A DNA stretch of 64,000 bases. Source: Petrolisthes cinctipes (Eukaryota > Arthropoda > Malacostraca > Decapoda > Porcellanidae). The translations under genes were made by a program, and so were the position numbers. Positions 42,187-52,680 of this stretch are shown piece by piece. Below the pieces are notes generated by a model. It was not told where the DNA came from and did no database searches. It was given only the letters and a program-made list of their open reading frames with translations. Numbering within the stretch: the first letter of the stretch is position 1; each line of letters starts with the position of its first letter. The stretch covers positions 2,431,501 to 2,495,500 of the forward strand of contig JAWQEG010000286.1 of assembly GCA_033782935.1 (NCBI GenBank), read 5' to 3'.

Positions 42187-43166
42187 GGGCTCATCGTCAG
42201 TCTTCGGTGCGACAATACGAATCATGCTGGAAAAGATTCCAGGACTTCTTGCGAAGACACCCCTCCAGGGTCATCTCGGAGGACACAGTCCTGGAATTCC
42301 TCACGTGGCTCGCCGATTCCACCAACAGGGCCCCGGCGACGGTGCTTGCGCATCACGCAGCCCTGTCTGATCCCCTCCTCCTGGGTTTTAACATTAAGGT
42401 TTCGGAGAGGCCTCTCTCTCTCCTGAGGATGGGGATTCGGGCGGGGACCGCACCTCACCGGGCCCAGGCACCCTCCTGGTCCCTTCATCGTGTCCTTTCC
42501 TACCTGACCTTCGAGGGGGTCCCTCTGGAGGTTTGTCACCTCCTCCAGAAAGCTCTCTTCCTGCTCGCCTTAGCTACAGGTTACAGGGCTTCTCAGTTGG
42601 CAGCCCTGACCCGTCACACAGCCTTTTCTTCAGTAACCCCTAACCTTACTTCCTTAACAATTTCCCCCTCCCCTGCTTTTCTAGCTAAGAACGAGCAGGC
42701 TGACGACAGAATTGGCCCTCTCGCAGTACCCTCGTTTCTGAGGGATGGAAATTTCCACCCCCTCTGCCCAGTCCACGCCTTTGTTGCATACGTGGAGGCG
42801 ACGAGAGGGGTTTCTCCGGACCACCTCTTCTACAACTCTAGGTCCGGTAATCCTCTCTTCCCTAGGTCAATCGCTCGCCTTCTCTGCCGAGTGATAGAGA
42901 ACGGGGATCCCGGACACGCCCCGAGGGCTCACAGCGTTAGGGGCGTGGCCGCCTCCCTCGCCTTCCTCAGGACTCACTCGGTGGAGAGGGTCAGGGATTT
43001 AGGGGGCTGGGCGTCCACTTCCTCCTTCAGGACGAGGTACCTGTTCCACTCGCTCTCCCCTACCCCCTGTGTGGCTATGGGTACTCCACCTCCTATTCCC
43101 CAGGGTCCCCGCGGGAGACACATGGGAGGGAGGGGCCGCCCGAAGAGAAAAGGTCGGGTGATTTAA
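40887..43166 (+). CDS. DIRS 2 tyrosine recombinase
   Basis: Integrates the circular DNA intermediate. The long open frame overlaps RT-RNase H in another phase, and the recombinase proper begins around 42100 (FLRGVLSKRFTKETVDKML, SVRQYESCWKRFQDFLRRH). Catalytic residues are Arg in GYRASQLAAL (42585), His and Arg in HSVRG (His at 42930) and Tyr in FRTRYL (43038). It ends in a basic tail. There is no ATG at the start of the open frame, so how translation enters it is unclear. Overlapping RT and recombinase frames are known for DIRS elements. Confidence 0.85.
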   Translation: MVASRPFQGAGSKQRPGSEGSARGNGVSVEHPQVLSHPHSQAVLARNRVGLSFGHPLSRSRQRPPDPPPRPPGAFFPYFLSPPVGIIARVPKFRGPCNAPGTTETQEADAGGKPPPIPRTQGPSQASVPISPPPPSPLATSRCPASAGPLGVPSPGDYGGDRRIGRRLGIPVLPGTSTVRGMEGRGKATAHQRPGVDGSEGMAQQTPSVCQDRRPLRYGQRCGRAVPTETGHSTVGNSPVPVRTDFRNSGQEGHPPLGPLRARAGERLGGRPIQVQGDVSRVATASPCVRVSLPSLRDTGGGPIRLPIHGPTPSVPDFLIQNRGGRPGRLHGGLEQVGSSLPLPTPSHFSPPEGDPQAAHFQGEGSPHSPPLASTAVVRRVVPVVPASPSVGIGVPLQHPVCTTPSVTETTRLEFLRGVLSKRFTKETVDKMLRAHRQSSVRQYESCWKRFQDFLRRHPSRVISEDTVLEFLTWLADSTNRAPATVLAHHAALSDPLLLGFNIKVSERPLSLLRMGIRAGTAPHRAQAPSWSLHRVLSYLTFEGVPLEVCHLLQKALFLLALATGYRASQLAALTRHTAFSSVTPNLTSLTISPSPAFLAKNEQADDRIGPLAVPSFLRDGNFHPLCPVHAFVAYVEATRGVSPDHLFYNSRSGNPLFPRSIARLLCRVIENGDPGHAPRAHSVRGVAASLAFLRTHSVERVRDLGGWASTSSFRTRYLFHSLSPTPCVAMGTPPPIPQGPRGRHMGGRGRPKRKGRVI

Positions 43167-43759
43167 GTCCCGTCACATCATCCCATACCTCATCCACATC
43201 TTGTACAGCTTCATACTCATCCCCATTCTTCACGTGTACATATGGTGAAAGAGAGTCTATAATAAATTACATTGTTACGGAATTCTTGTGTATTCATTTT
43301 CCAAACAATTATTAACTACGATGAGTGACAGGAGATATTATTACACAGGATATCTGGATCCTAGTGTCCTCCTTCATCCCCTCGGGATCACATTACCTGA
43401 GCGAGGGCCATAGCCCTAACTCAGAAGACTTGAATAAGGGGGGGGGGGGAATGGGGGGGGGAGGAAAAGGGGGGGGGGAGTATCCATAGGAACCTCCCCC
43501 CTCCTCTCCTAGACCCGAACCCTCGAGTCTACCTATAAAGACTTTATGTGTAACAATTCTGGTCTATAACAGAATGGTCTACGGTTATATGGTATAAGCT
43601 ACTTCTCCCCCACCACGGCTTTTCACCTAGCCAGTGTCGGGAGGGGCGTTAGCTGCTGCCTCACCGGGCTCGGTTACCTTTCCTGCCCTCCGCTCTCAAC
43701 CACTCTTAACTAGCACGTGATTGCCTCCACCTCACCTCCCACCTACCGCATCGCATGCT
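43167..43759. other. DIRS 2 3' noncoding region with G-runs
   Basis: There is no gene. G-runs of 8-11 bases at 43439-43480 correspond to C-runs at about 26807-26817 in DIRS 1. An AATAAA at 43260 lies shortly after the recombinase stop and could be a polyadenylation signal. Confidence 0.5.
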
Positions 43760-43860
43760 TAGCAACCAGCTGTACTGGTTTCACTATACCAATAATAGTG
43801 CATTTGTCGCGGCTTCTAGCCGCTTAAATTGTATTTATTGGTTTGTGAAACCAGTACAGC
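43760..43860. other. Internal complementary region of DIRS 2
   Basis: The inverted 5' tip (GGTTTCACTATACCAATAA) is joined directly to the inverted 3' tip (TAGTGCATTTGTCGCGG) at 43795/43796. It is the same structure as in DIRS 1. Confidence 0.88.
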
Positions 43861-43914
43861 TTCTACTGTCCCACCCACCTCCCGATGCGGCAGGCACTCA
43901 CTTCTTTCTCATTG

Positions 43915-44124
43915 GAGTGGACGAGCGGTATTCAGCGGAGGAGGGGCTTAATACCTCACCTCACCACCACCAGGTGGCTCCACTATCAGTACAGCGCCAG
44001 ATTTGAATTTTATTTACTTCTGATGAACGTCACGGAATTGACCCTTCCAACCCAGATTATGCCTACACGGGGCCTGGGCTTGTGAAGGGGCCTATTCTAT
44101 AGCAACCAGCTGTACTGGTTTCAC
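43915..44124. repeat. 3' terminal inverted repeat of DIRS 2
   Basis: The inverted match of 36732-36941, from GAGTGGACGAGCGG to TGTACTGGTTTCAC. A 49-bp tip ending AAATGCACTA follows it. Confidence 0.9.
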
Positions 44125-44141
44125 AAAGCAATAAATACAAT

Positions 44142-44372
44142 TTAAGCGGCTAGAAGCCGCGACAAATGCACTAGTATAAACGAAATGAGGTGAGATGAGG
44201 TCATTTCCCACTCACCCACCCACCTGGACGAGACGACTGACGATGATCGAGAGAGGAAGGGTATTATGGTGGAGTGGTCAGACCGTACGGAGGAGGGTCG
44301 GGATGTGAGGGAGGTTGGGAAGGTCTCCATTGGCAGCACACAACACAGCCAAGGCAGACGGCGACCCAGTTC
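44142..44372 (-). CDS. Opsin copy B, last exon with DIRS-derived end
   Basis: The reading frame is the same as copy A through LISFIL, then VHLSRLLAA and a stop. Those last residues and the stop lie in the DIRS 2 3' tip (44142-44173), replacing TNLILSVLT of copies A and C. The exon starts after CGTCTTCAG with ELGRRLPWLCC. Confidence 0.75.
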   Translation of the reverse strand, partial: ELGRRLPWLCCVLPMETFPTSLTSRPSSVRSDHSTIIPFLSRSSSVVSSRWVGEWEMTSSHLISFILVHLSRLLAA

Positions 44373-44673
44373 CTGAAGACGAGAGTGTGGGAGACGGTCA
44401 GAAGAGAGTGTCAAGGAGGTGGGTGATTAGATTATAAGAGACATACAGAAAACCAGTTACATTTTACCTATATAAATACAAGTGTAATACATTTTCATTC
44501 CTTCCGTGACAAGTAGGTGGACGATAAGATTAAGAGTCATTCAGAAAACCAGTTATATTACCTATATATGAACAGGTGTAATACATTTGACGAATCACGC
44601 CCTCAACTGCAGACGTCTTCCATCAAAAACAAAAATAATTAATGACATAATAAGAGAGACAGCAAAGACTAAC

Positions 44674-44810
44674 CTGATGATATCGATTGTGTGACATGGC
44701 GTAGATGAAGGGGTTGTACACTGTGGAGACCTTAGCAAAGAGAGCTGACAGTGTGGCGGCCAAAGGGGTCAGCAGCGAGTGGAACCACAACACACCCATC
44801 AATGACACCA
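44674..44810 (-). CDS. Opsin copy B, TM7 exon (complete)
   Basis: 137 bp between the acceptor TCGTCATTGCAG and the donor GTTAGT. It encodes VSLMGVLWFHSLLTPLAATL and SALFAKVSTVYNPFIYAMSH, including the retinal-binding Lys and the NPxxY motif, then NRYHQ. The r-opsin HPK(Y) tripeptide after TM7 is HNR here and HHR in copy A. It joins in phase to the TM6 exon (AWTPYAVVSL). Confidence 0.9.
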
Positions 44811-45259
44811 CTGCAATGACGAGGAAAGGAGTTTTTGAAAAATATATTAAATCTGTTGTATGTTGAGAAGTCTAAAGATTAATCTGTTGTGGAAATTTAA
44901 CGGACACAATCTGTTGATTATTGATAAATTTATGGGTTATTTTGCTGCTGAAAATATTAAGAGGGTAATTTTCTCCGGTTGAGATAATAAAAGGGTATTC
45001 TAAGGCTAAACTATAAGAGGGGTAAGCTTTGGTTGAGAAATTTAAGGTGATACAGTATACCCTTAATTAAAATGACACGAATAAATACATGTATTCACCA
45101 ATTTATTTCACACTCAGTCCCTCATTAAAAACCACCAAATGTTTCCCCGGACTTTCATTATTCATACCAGTGATTTATATGTCTGTGTTAAATATGATAG
45201 TGTTATATGAAAGGCTTTGAAAGGAGGACGACTAATTCTACCAAACTAGGCTACGTATA

Positions 45260-45415
45260 TTAAGGGACCTTATGATCGTGTATGAGACGTGGTGGTTTCT
45301 CATTCCTCCAGACTATGCCACGAAACAAGCTCCTTTAATGTAGGTGGTGTTTCGTGGCAATGTTTGAAGGACTCACTAACCTCCAATTTTCTGACTACAT
45401 AACGGGGGTCCTTAA
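45260..45415. repeat. Single palindromic TTAA element at the H12/H13 site (copy B)
   Basis: It starts TTAAGGGACC like H12, continues TTATGATCGTGTATGAGACG like H13, and ends GGGGGTCCTTAA. It lies in the opsin intron between the TM6 and TM7 exons. Confidence 0.75.
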
Positions 45416-45577
45416 AAAGCAATCCGTAACACAATTCTGCACCAAGTTCTATGCAGGTGAAGATAATACAATCATATACTGAGAAATTCAGAACAATCTT
45501 GCTAAATGTACTTTCTATACTGCAGTATTATATTGCCACTAATTGCACCTAAAGTATGTAACAGCTTAAAATTAATG

Positions 45578-45623
<46 letters not shown>

Positions 45624-45649
45624 TTAGAGTTAGTTCATCACTGACTAAC

Positions 45650-45749
45650 CAGCATAGGGTGTCCAGGCAATCATGAAGGCCAGTACTGAGGTAAACACGA
45701 CTCGGTTCAGTTGGCTCTCTCGTCTCTGTAGGTTCTGGTATCTGACGTT
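45650..45749 (-). CDS. Opsin copy B, TM6 exon
   Basis: The same as copy A (NVRYQNLQRRESQLNRV, then MIAWTPYA), phase 0 in and phase 1 out. A (GA)n run lies just downstream of its donor. Confidence 0.85.
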
Positions 45750-45973
45750 CTGTGTGTGTGGGGGTTGGTTGGTTGGTTGGTTGATTGATTGATTGATTGG
45801 AGGGGATGGTTGGTTGATTAATTGATTGGAGGGAGATGGTTTGTTGATTGGAAGGGAATGTTTGATTGATTGGTTGGAGTTGGTAATAATTATAAGCATT
45901 GACTCACACCTCAACGGGATTTTATCATAGAAAAAATATATACATATATATACATAATGATAATAATATATAC

Positions 45974-46045
<72 letters not shown>

Positions 46046-46086
46046 TACAACATCTAAACTCCTTGTAATAATCCCCCCTAACTGAC
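45750..46086. repeat. Opsin copy B intron with GATT and ATA repeats
   Basis: The copy B counterpart of 12979-13314. The (ATA)n run at about 45977-46040 is longer than in copy A. Confidence 0.8.
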
Positions 46087-46261
46087 CTCGCCTTGGGCCC
46101 TCTCGTGTGACTTGAGGTTCCTGTCGTGACGTGAGACTGACGAAACAATACCGAAGTAGGCGTAGCAGACGACCACCAGGGGCACGGCGTAGGAGGCCAG
46201 GAACAACACCACCACGTACGATCTGCTCCAGGTGTCCATGCTCAGGTAGTCGAAGGTGCAG
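46087..46261 (-). CDS. Opsin copy B, loop 2 and TM5 exon
   Basis: 175 bp with the same protein as copy A: CTFDYLSMDTWSRSYVVVLF, ASYAVPLVVVCYAYFGIVSS and the cytoplasmic HERAQGE end. The donor is GTTAGG here where copy A has GTCAGT's equivalent GTCAGTTAG; both keep GT. Confidence 0.8.
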
Positions 46262-46805
46262 CTGACGAAGTAATGAAGGAGGCGGTGAAGGAGGAGGAGT
46301 GATTGGGATGATGAGGGTGGTATTGGAAATGCATGGGTAAATGTGGAGGAAGGAGGAGGTGGGGGAGAAGGGAGAGTGAAGGAGAGGTGAAGGAAGAGGG
46401 AGAGTGAAGGAGAGGTGAAGGAGGAGGGAGAGTGAAGGAGAGGAGAAGGAGGGAGAGTGAAGGAGAGGAGTACTATAAACAATATAACAAGACAAATCTC
46501 TCACTCGTTCACACACACACTGTACTCTCACCTGGCCAGTCAGTTAGTCTTCTCACCTGTTCAATCAATTAATTAGTCGTCTCACCTGTCCAATCAATTA
46601 CTCACTTCACCTGATCAACTAATTACTCACTTCACCTGATCACTTAATTACTCCCCTCACCTGATCAATCATTTACTTACCTCACCTGTCCAATCAACTA
46701 CTCACCTCACATACTCCCCTCACCTATCCAATCAATTACTCTCCTCACCTATCCAATCAACTACTCCCCTCACCTGATCAATCAATCAAACTATATGCAT
46801 CTCAC
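46262..46805. repeat. Opsin copy B intron with GGA and CTCACCTG arrays
   Basis: The same two arrays as copy A, both with fewer units (about 46365-46470 and 46530-46790). No gene. Confidence 0.8.
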
Positions 46806-46929
46806 CTTGTCAGTAATCCCTCCAAGACGTACTGGTTCCATCCAAAGAAGGGAAGGGCACACCACCCACCACTATACACCCAGATCAACAACAACCACAG
46901 TCCTGCTCGCCTCATACTCAGCTGGGTTC
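46806..46929 (-). CDS. Opsin copy B, TM4 exon
   Basis: 124 bp encoding TQLSMRRAGLWLLLIWVYSG, then GWCALPFFGWNQYVLEGLLT. It differs from copy A by Met to Leu near the end. The same LINE-adjacent acceptor as in copy A. Confidence 0.85.
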
Positions 46930-46938
46930 CTGTAGGTG

Positions 46939-47995
46939 AGTTACATAGAGTTACATAGACCACAACAGACCTTACTGTCTAAACGAGGTGACCTGATTAG
47001 AAGGTTACTGGTGGAGAATGAATTACTCCCCAGTGATAGTCGTAGGTAAGGATAGCAAAGTAGAAGGCTCTCTCCCCACCCTCCAATCCCTCCGGCCTGG
47101 GCCGTACAGGAAATAAAGTCAGGAATGGGAACCTTGTGGGGTTGGCAGAAATACTCCACAAGGAAATTTTATAGGAAAGATAGAAAGTAGGTGAAATTTG
47201 GCTAACTTGCCACCTGTAATGGGCAAAAATTATTCATTAGTAAACATTGTAAGTCGAGGATTAGACGCAAGGTGTTTATCTAAGCGACGTTTGAAGCTGT
47301 CTACGGTGTTACAGTCAATTACATTACGGGGAAGCCCATTCCATAAGTTGACGACTCGGTTAAAAAAGAAATTCTTTGATTCGTGCGAATTAAAAGATTT
47401 GCCTATGATTTTGCAGCCGTTTCCTCTCGTGTAGTTTGATTGATCAATAGTGAAATATTTGTTGCAGTCCATATTATCTATGCCTTTGATTATTTTAGAT
47501 ACCTGGATTAAGTCACCTCTCAGTTTACGTTGTGTCAATGGGAATAGATTTAATTCGCTTAGCCGCTCATCGTACGTTTTATTTCTCAGACTTGGTATCA
47601 TTTTAGTAACTCTACGTTGGACTCGTTCCAATTTTGCTATATCTTTCTGTTTAGTACGGGCACCAGGCTTGAATACAATACTCCATAAGGGGACGGACCA
47701 AGGAATTATACAAAGTGAGGATTGTGTCTTTAGATTTATACTCGAATGCTCTGCCGATAAAGCCGATAGTTTTATTTGCTTTCTTAATTACTTCCGTACA
47801 CTGCTGACTGGGTTTTAGGTTACTTGATACTGTTACCCCTAAGTCTGTCTCTCGATCCACGCTTTTAAGTTGCTTCCCTTTTAACGAGTAGTTTGCTGCT
47901 ACGTTATGATGTCCGATGTGGAGCACTTTACATTTATCTGAATTGAAGAACATTTGCCAAGTTTTCGCCCAATTTGACAATTTATCGAGTTAGTT
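46939..47995 (-). mobile_element. LINE 3' fragment (CR1/Rex1-like), copy B
   Basis: Nearly identical to the copy A fragment, with frames 47980-47651 and 47631-47230 separated by the same frameshift and the same TCTATGTAAC end. The insertion therefore predates the duplication of A and B. Confidence 0.8.
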
Positions 47996-48083
47996 AGTTA
48001 GTGTTATAAGAGATGTTATGGTTGGTCTAGTTATAATGATTTGGTTAGGTATGAAATATCCGACTTTGATTTGTTCTTACGAT

Positions 48084-48119
48084 TTTTTTTTTTTTTTTGA
48101 CATACACACACATATACAC

Positions 48120-48196
<77 letters not shown>

Positions 48197-48227
48197 ACTT
48201 TGACTTGTTCTTTCGCTTTCTTTTTCT

Positions 48228-48294
<67 letters not shown>

Positions 48295-48295
48295 T
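48084..48295. repeat. T-run, (CT)n, (CA)n/(TG)n microsatellites (copy B)
   Basis: The counterpart of 15449-15640 with longer CT and CA/TG runs. Confidence 0.9.
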
Positions 48296-48553
48296 AAGTA
48301 ATAGCAGAGCCTTCACCACCCACGCTAAATATATTAATCATCCAACCTATTTTAATTTACCCTCAACTATTTTTAATCTAACCACACCCACCACCAACTT
48401 GCCAACCAACCTAAATTAACTCAACAATCCAACCTAAACCAACCCACACGAACTACAAACAGTCAATCAAAAACAAACTATATTAAACTCAAGCTCAACC
48501 TACTCACTAAATTAAAATAATTATAAAACCAACCTAAACTAACCCAAACTTAC

Positions 48554-48744
48554 CTATGATGGCATAAAGGGTGCCAAGGACGAGGTGCCAGAGTGGGTGT
48601 GGGGAAGGGAAGGAGTGCCAGTATTTGAGGACTTTGTGTGTGACCTTGGGCTCCACCAGGTCAAATAGGGTCATGTTGGCCATCTCCCAAGCGATAGTCT
48701 CCAGCCCTCCATACTTCCCACTCAGCCATAGCAGCCACGACCGT
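48554..48744 (-). CDS. Opsin copy B, N-terminal exon
   Basis: 191 bp encoding MANMTLFDLVEPKVTHKVLK, then YWHSFPSPHPLWHLVLGTLY and AIIG. It differs from copy A at three residues, including the first Pro pair of the FPP motif (FPSP). It ends in phase 1 with donor GTAAGT. Confidence 0.8.
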
Positions 48745-48766
48745 CTGAGGTTTGGTTAGAATTTAG

Positions 48767-48770
<4 letters not shown>

Positions 48771-48821
<51 letters not shown>

Positions 48822-48838
48822 ACACTTCACGAACTACA

Positions 48839-48869
<31 letters not shown>

Positions 48870-48888
48870 CTACACTTCACGAACTACA

Positions 48889-48933
<45 letters not shown>

Positions 48934-48950
48934 ACACTTCACGAACTACA

Positions 48951-49001
<51 letters not shown>

Positions 49002-49018
49002 ACACTTCACGAACTACA

Positions 49019-49061
<43 letters not shown>

Positions 49062-49078
49062 ACACTTCACGAACTACA

Positions 49079-49127
<49 letters not shown>
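48771..49127 (+). repeat. (GA)n blocks with ACACTTCACGAACTACATG spacers (copy B)
   Basis: Six GA runs and five identical spacers, twice the number of runs in copy A. Confidence 0.9.
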
Positions 49128-49131
<4 letters not shown>

Positions 49132-49221
49132 TCATCTGATATGTCAATTCCGATTACTTGTTTTGAATCTGGATATGCAGTGGACAGGTTTGATGGCCAT
49201 TCTGGTGCCCACTTCATTAAT

Positions 49222-49224
<3 letters not shown>

Positions 49225-49257
<33 letters not shown>

Positions 49258-49370
49258 TCACTATGACACTGATGATGATATCGACGATGACAATGACCAC
49301 TTCGATGATAATGATGATGATGTTAGTGATGATGATAATGAAGATGATAATGTAGTGACTCGTTCTCTTT
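49225..49370. repeat. (CA)n and GATGAT-rich tract (copy B)
   Basis: The counterpart of 16410-16550 with a longer CA run. Confidence 0.85.
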
Positions 49371-49789
49371 ATCATCACACTGTAAATACACAATAATATC
49401 TTCAATAATTGTCCTCCAATCGGACAATTACAATAGGCTAAATATATCATAAAATTTCCGTCTAGTTTAAACAATGGTAAACACCAAATAATGTGAACTG
49501 TACACTGCACCATCCTCATCGATATAATCTGTAAGTATAAAAATAAAGGCGATAACAAATACTAAAAACAACATTGTATTATACTCCATCTTATACCGGT
49601 ATACATTTTACAGTACTAAACTGATTATAATAGCAAACTGTTACTGTATTTATGGAATGTCGTCATATTACTGTACAAAAGATAACCTTCAAGTCTTAAA
49701 CAATATTTACAGTATTATGAATATGTTTGTACTGAACATCTTAGTGTGGTGTCATGAGAGATTTATTATGGTAGGAGAACTAATAGTAT

Positions 49790-50100
49790 AAAGAACACAA
49801 TAGTACAAGTCTGTGTTACTCTTACCCTTTCAATCTCTTTCTTGCAATGGTAAGAGGAACACAATGATACAAGTCTGTGTTACTCTTACCCTTCCATATC
49901 ATTCTGGTAATGGTAAGAGGAACACAATGATACAAGCCTGTGTTACTCTTATCCTTCCATCTCTTTCTGGTAATGGTATGAGGAACACAATGATACAAGT
50001 CTGTGTTACTCTTATCCTTCCATCTCTTTCTGGTAATGGTAAGAGGAACACAATGATACAAGTCTGTGTTACTCTTACCCTTCCACCTCCTATACGTAAT
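49790..50100 (+). repeat. 63-bp minisatellite, 5 units (copy B)
   Basis: The same unit as at 16955 with two extra copies; both strands stay open through it (49813-50148 plus, 50157-49822 minus). Confidence 0.85.
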
Positions 50101-50104
50101 GGTG

Positions 50105-52188
50105 TTGTTGGGACGTCCTGTCTGTGGCAGCATTACCGTCATGGATGACCATCTCACAGTCCAGTCATTCAGTAATGTCTCACCATCCTCTAGTAGCCTA
50201 GAGGTAATGGTCTTATCCCGTCTGTGGCAGCATCAAAATCACAGTCTGAAAACAAAGTAAAAATTAATGTTCATATAAAAAACTGTCTACAACTTGGCAT
50301 TTTTATTCATTTTTTGTTTGTGTATAGGTTATGAGAGAAATATACCGGTAGGTGTTAATACTGACCGGCAGAATACGATGGAATTAAAATAGAGAGAAAA
50401 TCATGTTAAACACCATTAACCATTTTGGGAATATTTACTGAGGCAGTCTAAAGCTGAACAACTTATAGAAACCTTATATCATTAATCAGTTAGGATAATA
50501 TGCAATAATTTTATGTACGTAATACTTTGTTCAGTTGTACTCTATACCTATTGTATTAAATGATTCAGTATTCATATACCGGTATATTTCTACTTTGAGT
50601 ATTAAGTTTATAAGATTATAATAATGTATAGTTATATAGATAAAATCTGTATAAACAGAAGTAATAACATGGAACTATATTATAAGTGCACTTGGCTATA
50701 TATATACAGTATATACATTATATTAATATAAAATAATAGGTTATATAAATAATAACTAAATACACTATAATATCCAAGTAATATATTAAGTCAGAATATC
50801 TTCAACTGAAATAAAATGAAATATATCCAAGTAATATTTTAAAAGTCAGAATACCTTTAAATAAAAATAAAATAAAATATATCCAAGTAATACCTTAAAA
50901 GTCAGAATACCTTTAACTGAAATAAAATAAAATAAATATACTCCTTTATAATTATAGTTTCTAATGAACAAAAATAAAAGAAAAAAATCATTATGTACCA
51001 TACAACTTAACAATAATATATACTCCTCATAAATTATGATCATTAGATGAAACTGAACAAAAATCCTATATACAATTTACTTCCATATAATAAACAAACT
51101 CCTCATGAATATTTACTAACTACAATATATAATTATATAAATGAATAAAACTGGATTTTTCATGGCCTTCTACCTCTTCCCACGAACTTATCAGCCGCCA
51201 GTATGGTAGTAATTAAGTTAAGCCTATTTGACATATTAGTTAATTTACAATATATTACTATAATAAAACAAGTTCAGATAAGAAAATCGGTGACATTTTT
51301 CCCGGTCAGCCTGAAGGTCGGAGGTGATAGCAATGTGTTTACTTTCTTATGATCACTCCATCTTCTTGAGAAACTATTTATATTTCTACACATAGCGCAC
51401 CAATTACACAAAATAGATAAATTTGATTCACATCATTGGATTAAGCAGTGATTTTACAACTATAACACATTAATCAAAACTCGATACGATAATAAACCAT
51501 ATAATTACGGCGAGTATAAGTCAGAGAATACAATTTAATCTTTATACAACCATTTACTAATAATAGATATTTACAGTAATTACGTTATCAATATTATAAT
51601 AAAACATTTGTAATTGTGCATAAGTTTCTCCTTAATATGATGGTGATGTCAGACTTTACATAAAAAGTGATATAGTAGAGAAAAAGAAAGGATTTGTATG
51701 AATAAGTTGCATTACGGTATGTGTGGTCACGTGGTACAGCGTCCGTAACCTGTCTCACCCACAGTGGTCTCACCTTGTCAAGTGGGTGCTCTAAGTGGAC
51801 AAATATTAATATTATGTGAAGGTTTGTAGTGATCATGTGAATATAAACACATCTCTAACATCTTTATCCAACAGGCTTACCAAGCCAACCGAGCTGAACT
51901 GGAGAAATGGAATTATAATTAACAATGTATTGATATTGTGGGTATTGAAAAATTTAATGTATCACTTTTCATTATTGGTATCTTTATATCAAAACAAATT
52001 AACCACGACAAAGTAACTTATTAACAAAGTATTGATATTATGGGTATTGACAAAATAACTTCATTAATAATTGACAAATAATAATATCAAGTGTCAACTG
52101 GAGGTAGTGGCGTATTATTAGTATCAGTAAATTATCGGTGATTAGATATTATTCCATATTTATATCATTTCATTTACAAAATAAATAT
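50105..52188. other. AT-rich region without a visible gene (copy B)
   Basis: The counterpart of 17154-19230, again with CCGTCTGTGGCAGCAT blocks and about three units of the 57-bp TCCAAGTAATA repeat (50770-50935). Confidence 0.6.
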
Positions 52189-52557
52189 CTAACCTCGATA
52201 AATAGATCTTAAAATTGACAAGTGACAATATCGAGGGTCAACAACAACTGGGGTCTTATTAGGGACAACAGAAAATATCGGTAATGGTTCTGTATGGAAT
52301 TGAAAAAAAAAGTTTGTCTGTATTTCTTTTGACTCAGTTCGTTCGTTCTTGGCACACTGATTCTCTTTGCTTTCCCTCAGAATGAAAATCTGCTTTACAA
52401 ACTCACTAACCCCCTCCGAGCTGCCCTCCACCTCCAAACTTGCCGATACTTCATCATAGGAGATAAAGCATTGGTGTTGTCTGGCTAAAAAGGTCAGTCT
52501 CCCTCCCAACTCTCTCTTGAAATCACCAGGAAGGCAAATCTCAATACACACAGCCAT
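52189..52557 (-). CDS. Unrecognised 122-codon protein or first exon, copy B
   Basis: The same predicted protein as at 19231-19599 (MAVCIEICLPGDFKREL to SIYRG) with the same downstream GTTAGA. The region between TATA box and start codon is 16 bp shorter than in copy A, because a GTTTGAGTTTGGTCTGACCC stretch is missing near 52662. The function is unknown. Confidence 0.5.
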   Translation of the reverse strand: MAVCIEICLPGDFKRELGGRLTFLARQHQCFISYDEVSASLEVEGSSEGVSEFVKQIFILRESKENQCAKNERTESKEIQTNFFFQFHTEPLPIFSVVPNKTPVVVDPRYCHLSILRSIYRG

Positions 52558-52680
52558 TGTTGTAAGGTGTAGTTAGATGCTGTTTTGGCTTTGTAATGTG
52601 GAATTAGTATGGAATAATGACAAGCACGGAGCTCCCTCTTTTATGTGTGTGTGGAACCAAGTGTGACCCAAACTCAACCC

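Larger units (their letters stand above)
36721..44173 (+). mobile_element. DIRS-like tyrosine-recombinase retrotransposon 2 (apparently intact)
   Basis: The 7453-bp element runs from TTATTGGTATAGTGAAACC to AAATGCACTA. Copies A and C give the empty site (GGTCA then GTATAAACG), showing insertion with no target duplication (border uncertain by one A). It has 210-bp inverted terminal repeats, an internal complementary region, an open spliced gag, RT-RNase H and tyrosine recombinase. It lies inside the last coding exon of opsin copy B. It is about 353 bp longer than DIRS 1, mostly because DIRS 1 has a 342-bp deletion. Confidence 0.92.
44142..48744 (-). pseudogene. r-type opsin-like gene, copy B (incomplete, altered C-end)
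   Basis: Exons on the minus strand are 48744-48554 (N-terminus), 46929-46806 (TM4), 46261-46087 (TM5), 45749-45650 (TM6), 44810-44674 (TM7) and 44372-44142 (C-tail). All visible splice sites and phases fit. The end of TM1 through TM3 is missing, as in copy A, with a LINE fragment in that intron. The N-terminal and TM4 exons are both phase 1 and would join in frame, but the product would lack TM2, TM3 and their conserved residues. The stop codon is provided by the DIRS 2 tip. Status between pseudogene and unusual paralogue is open. Confidence 0.75.
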
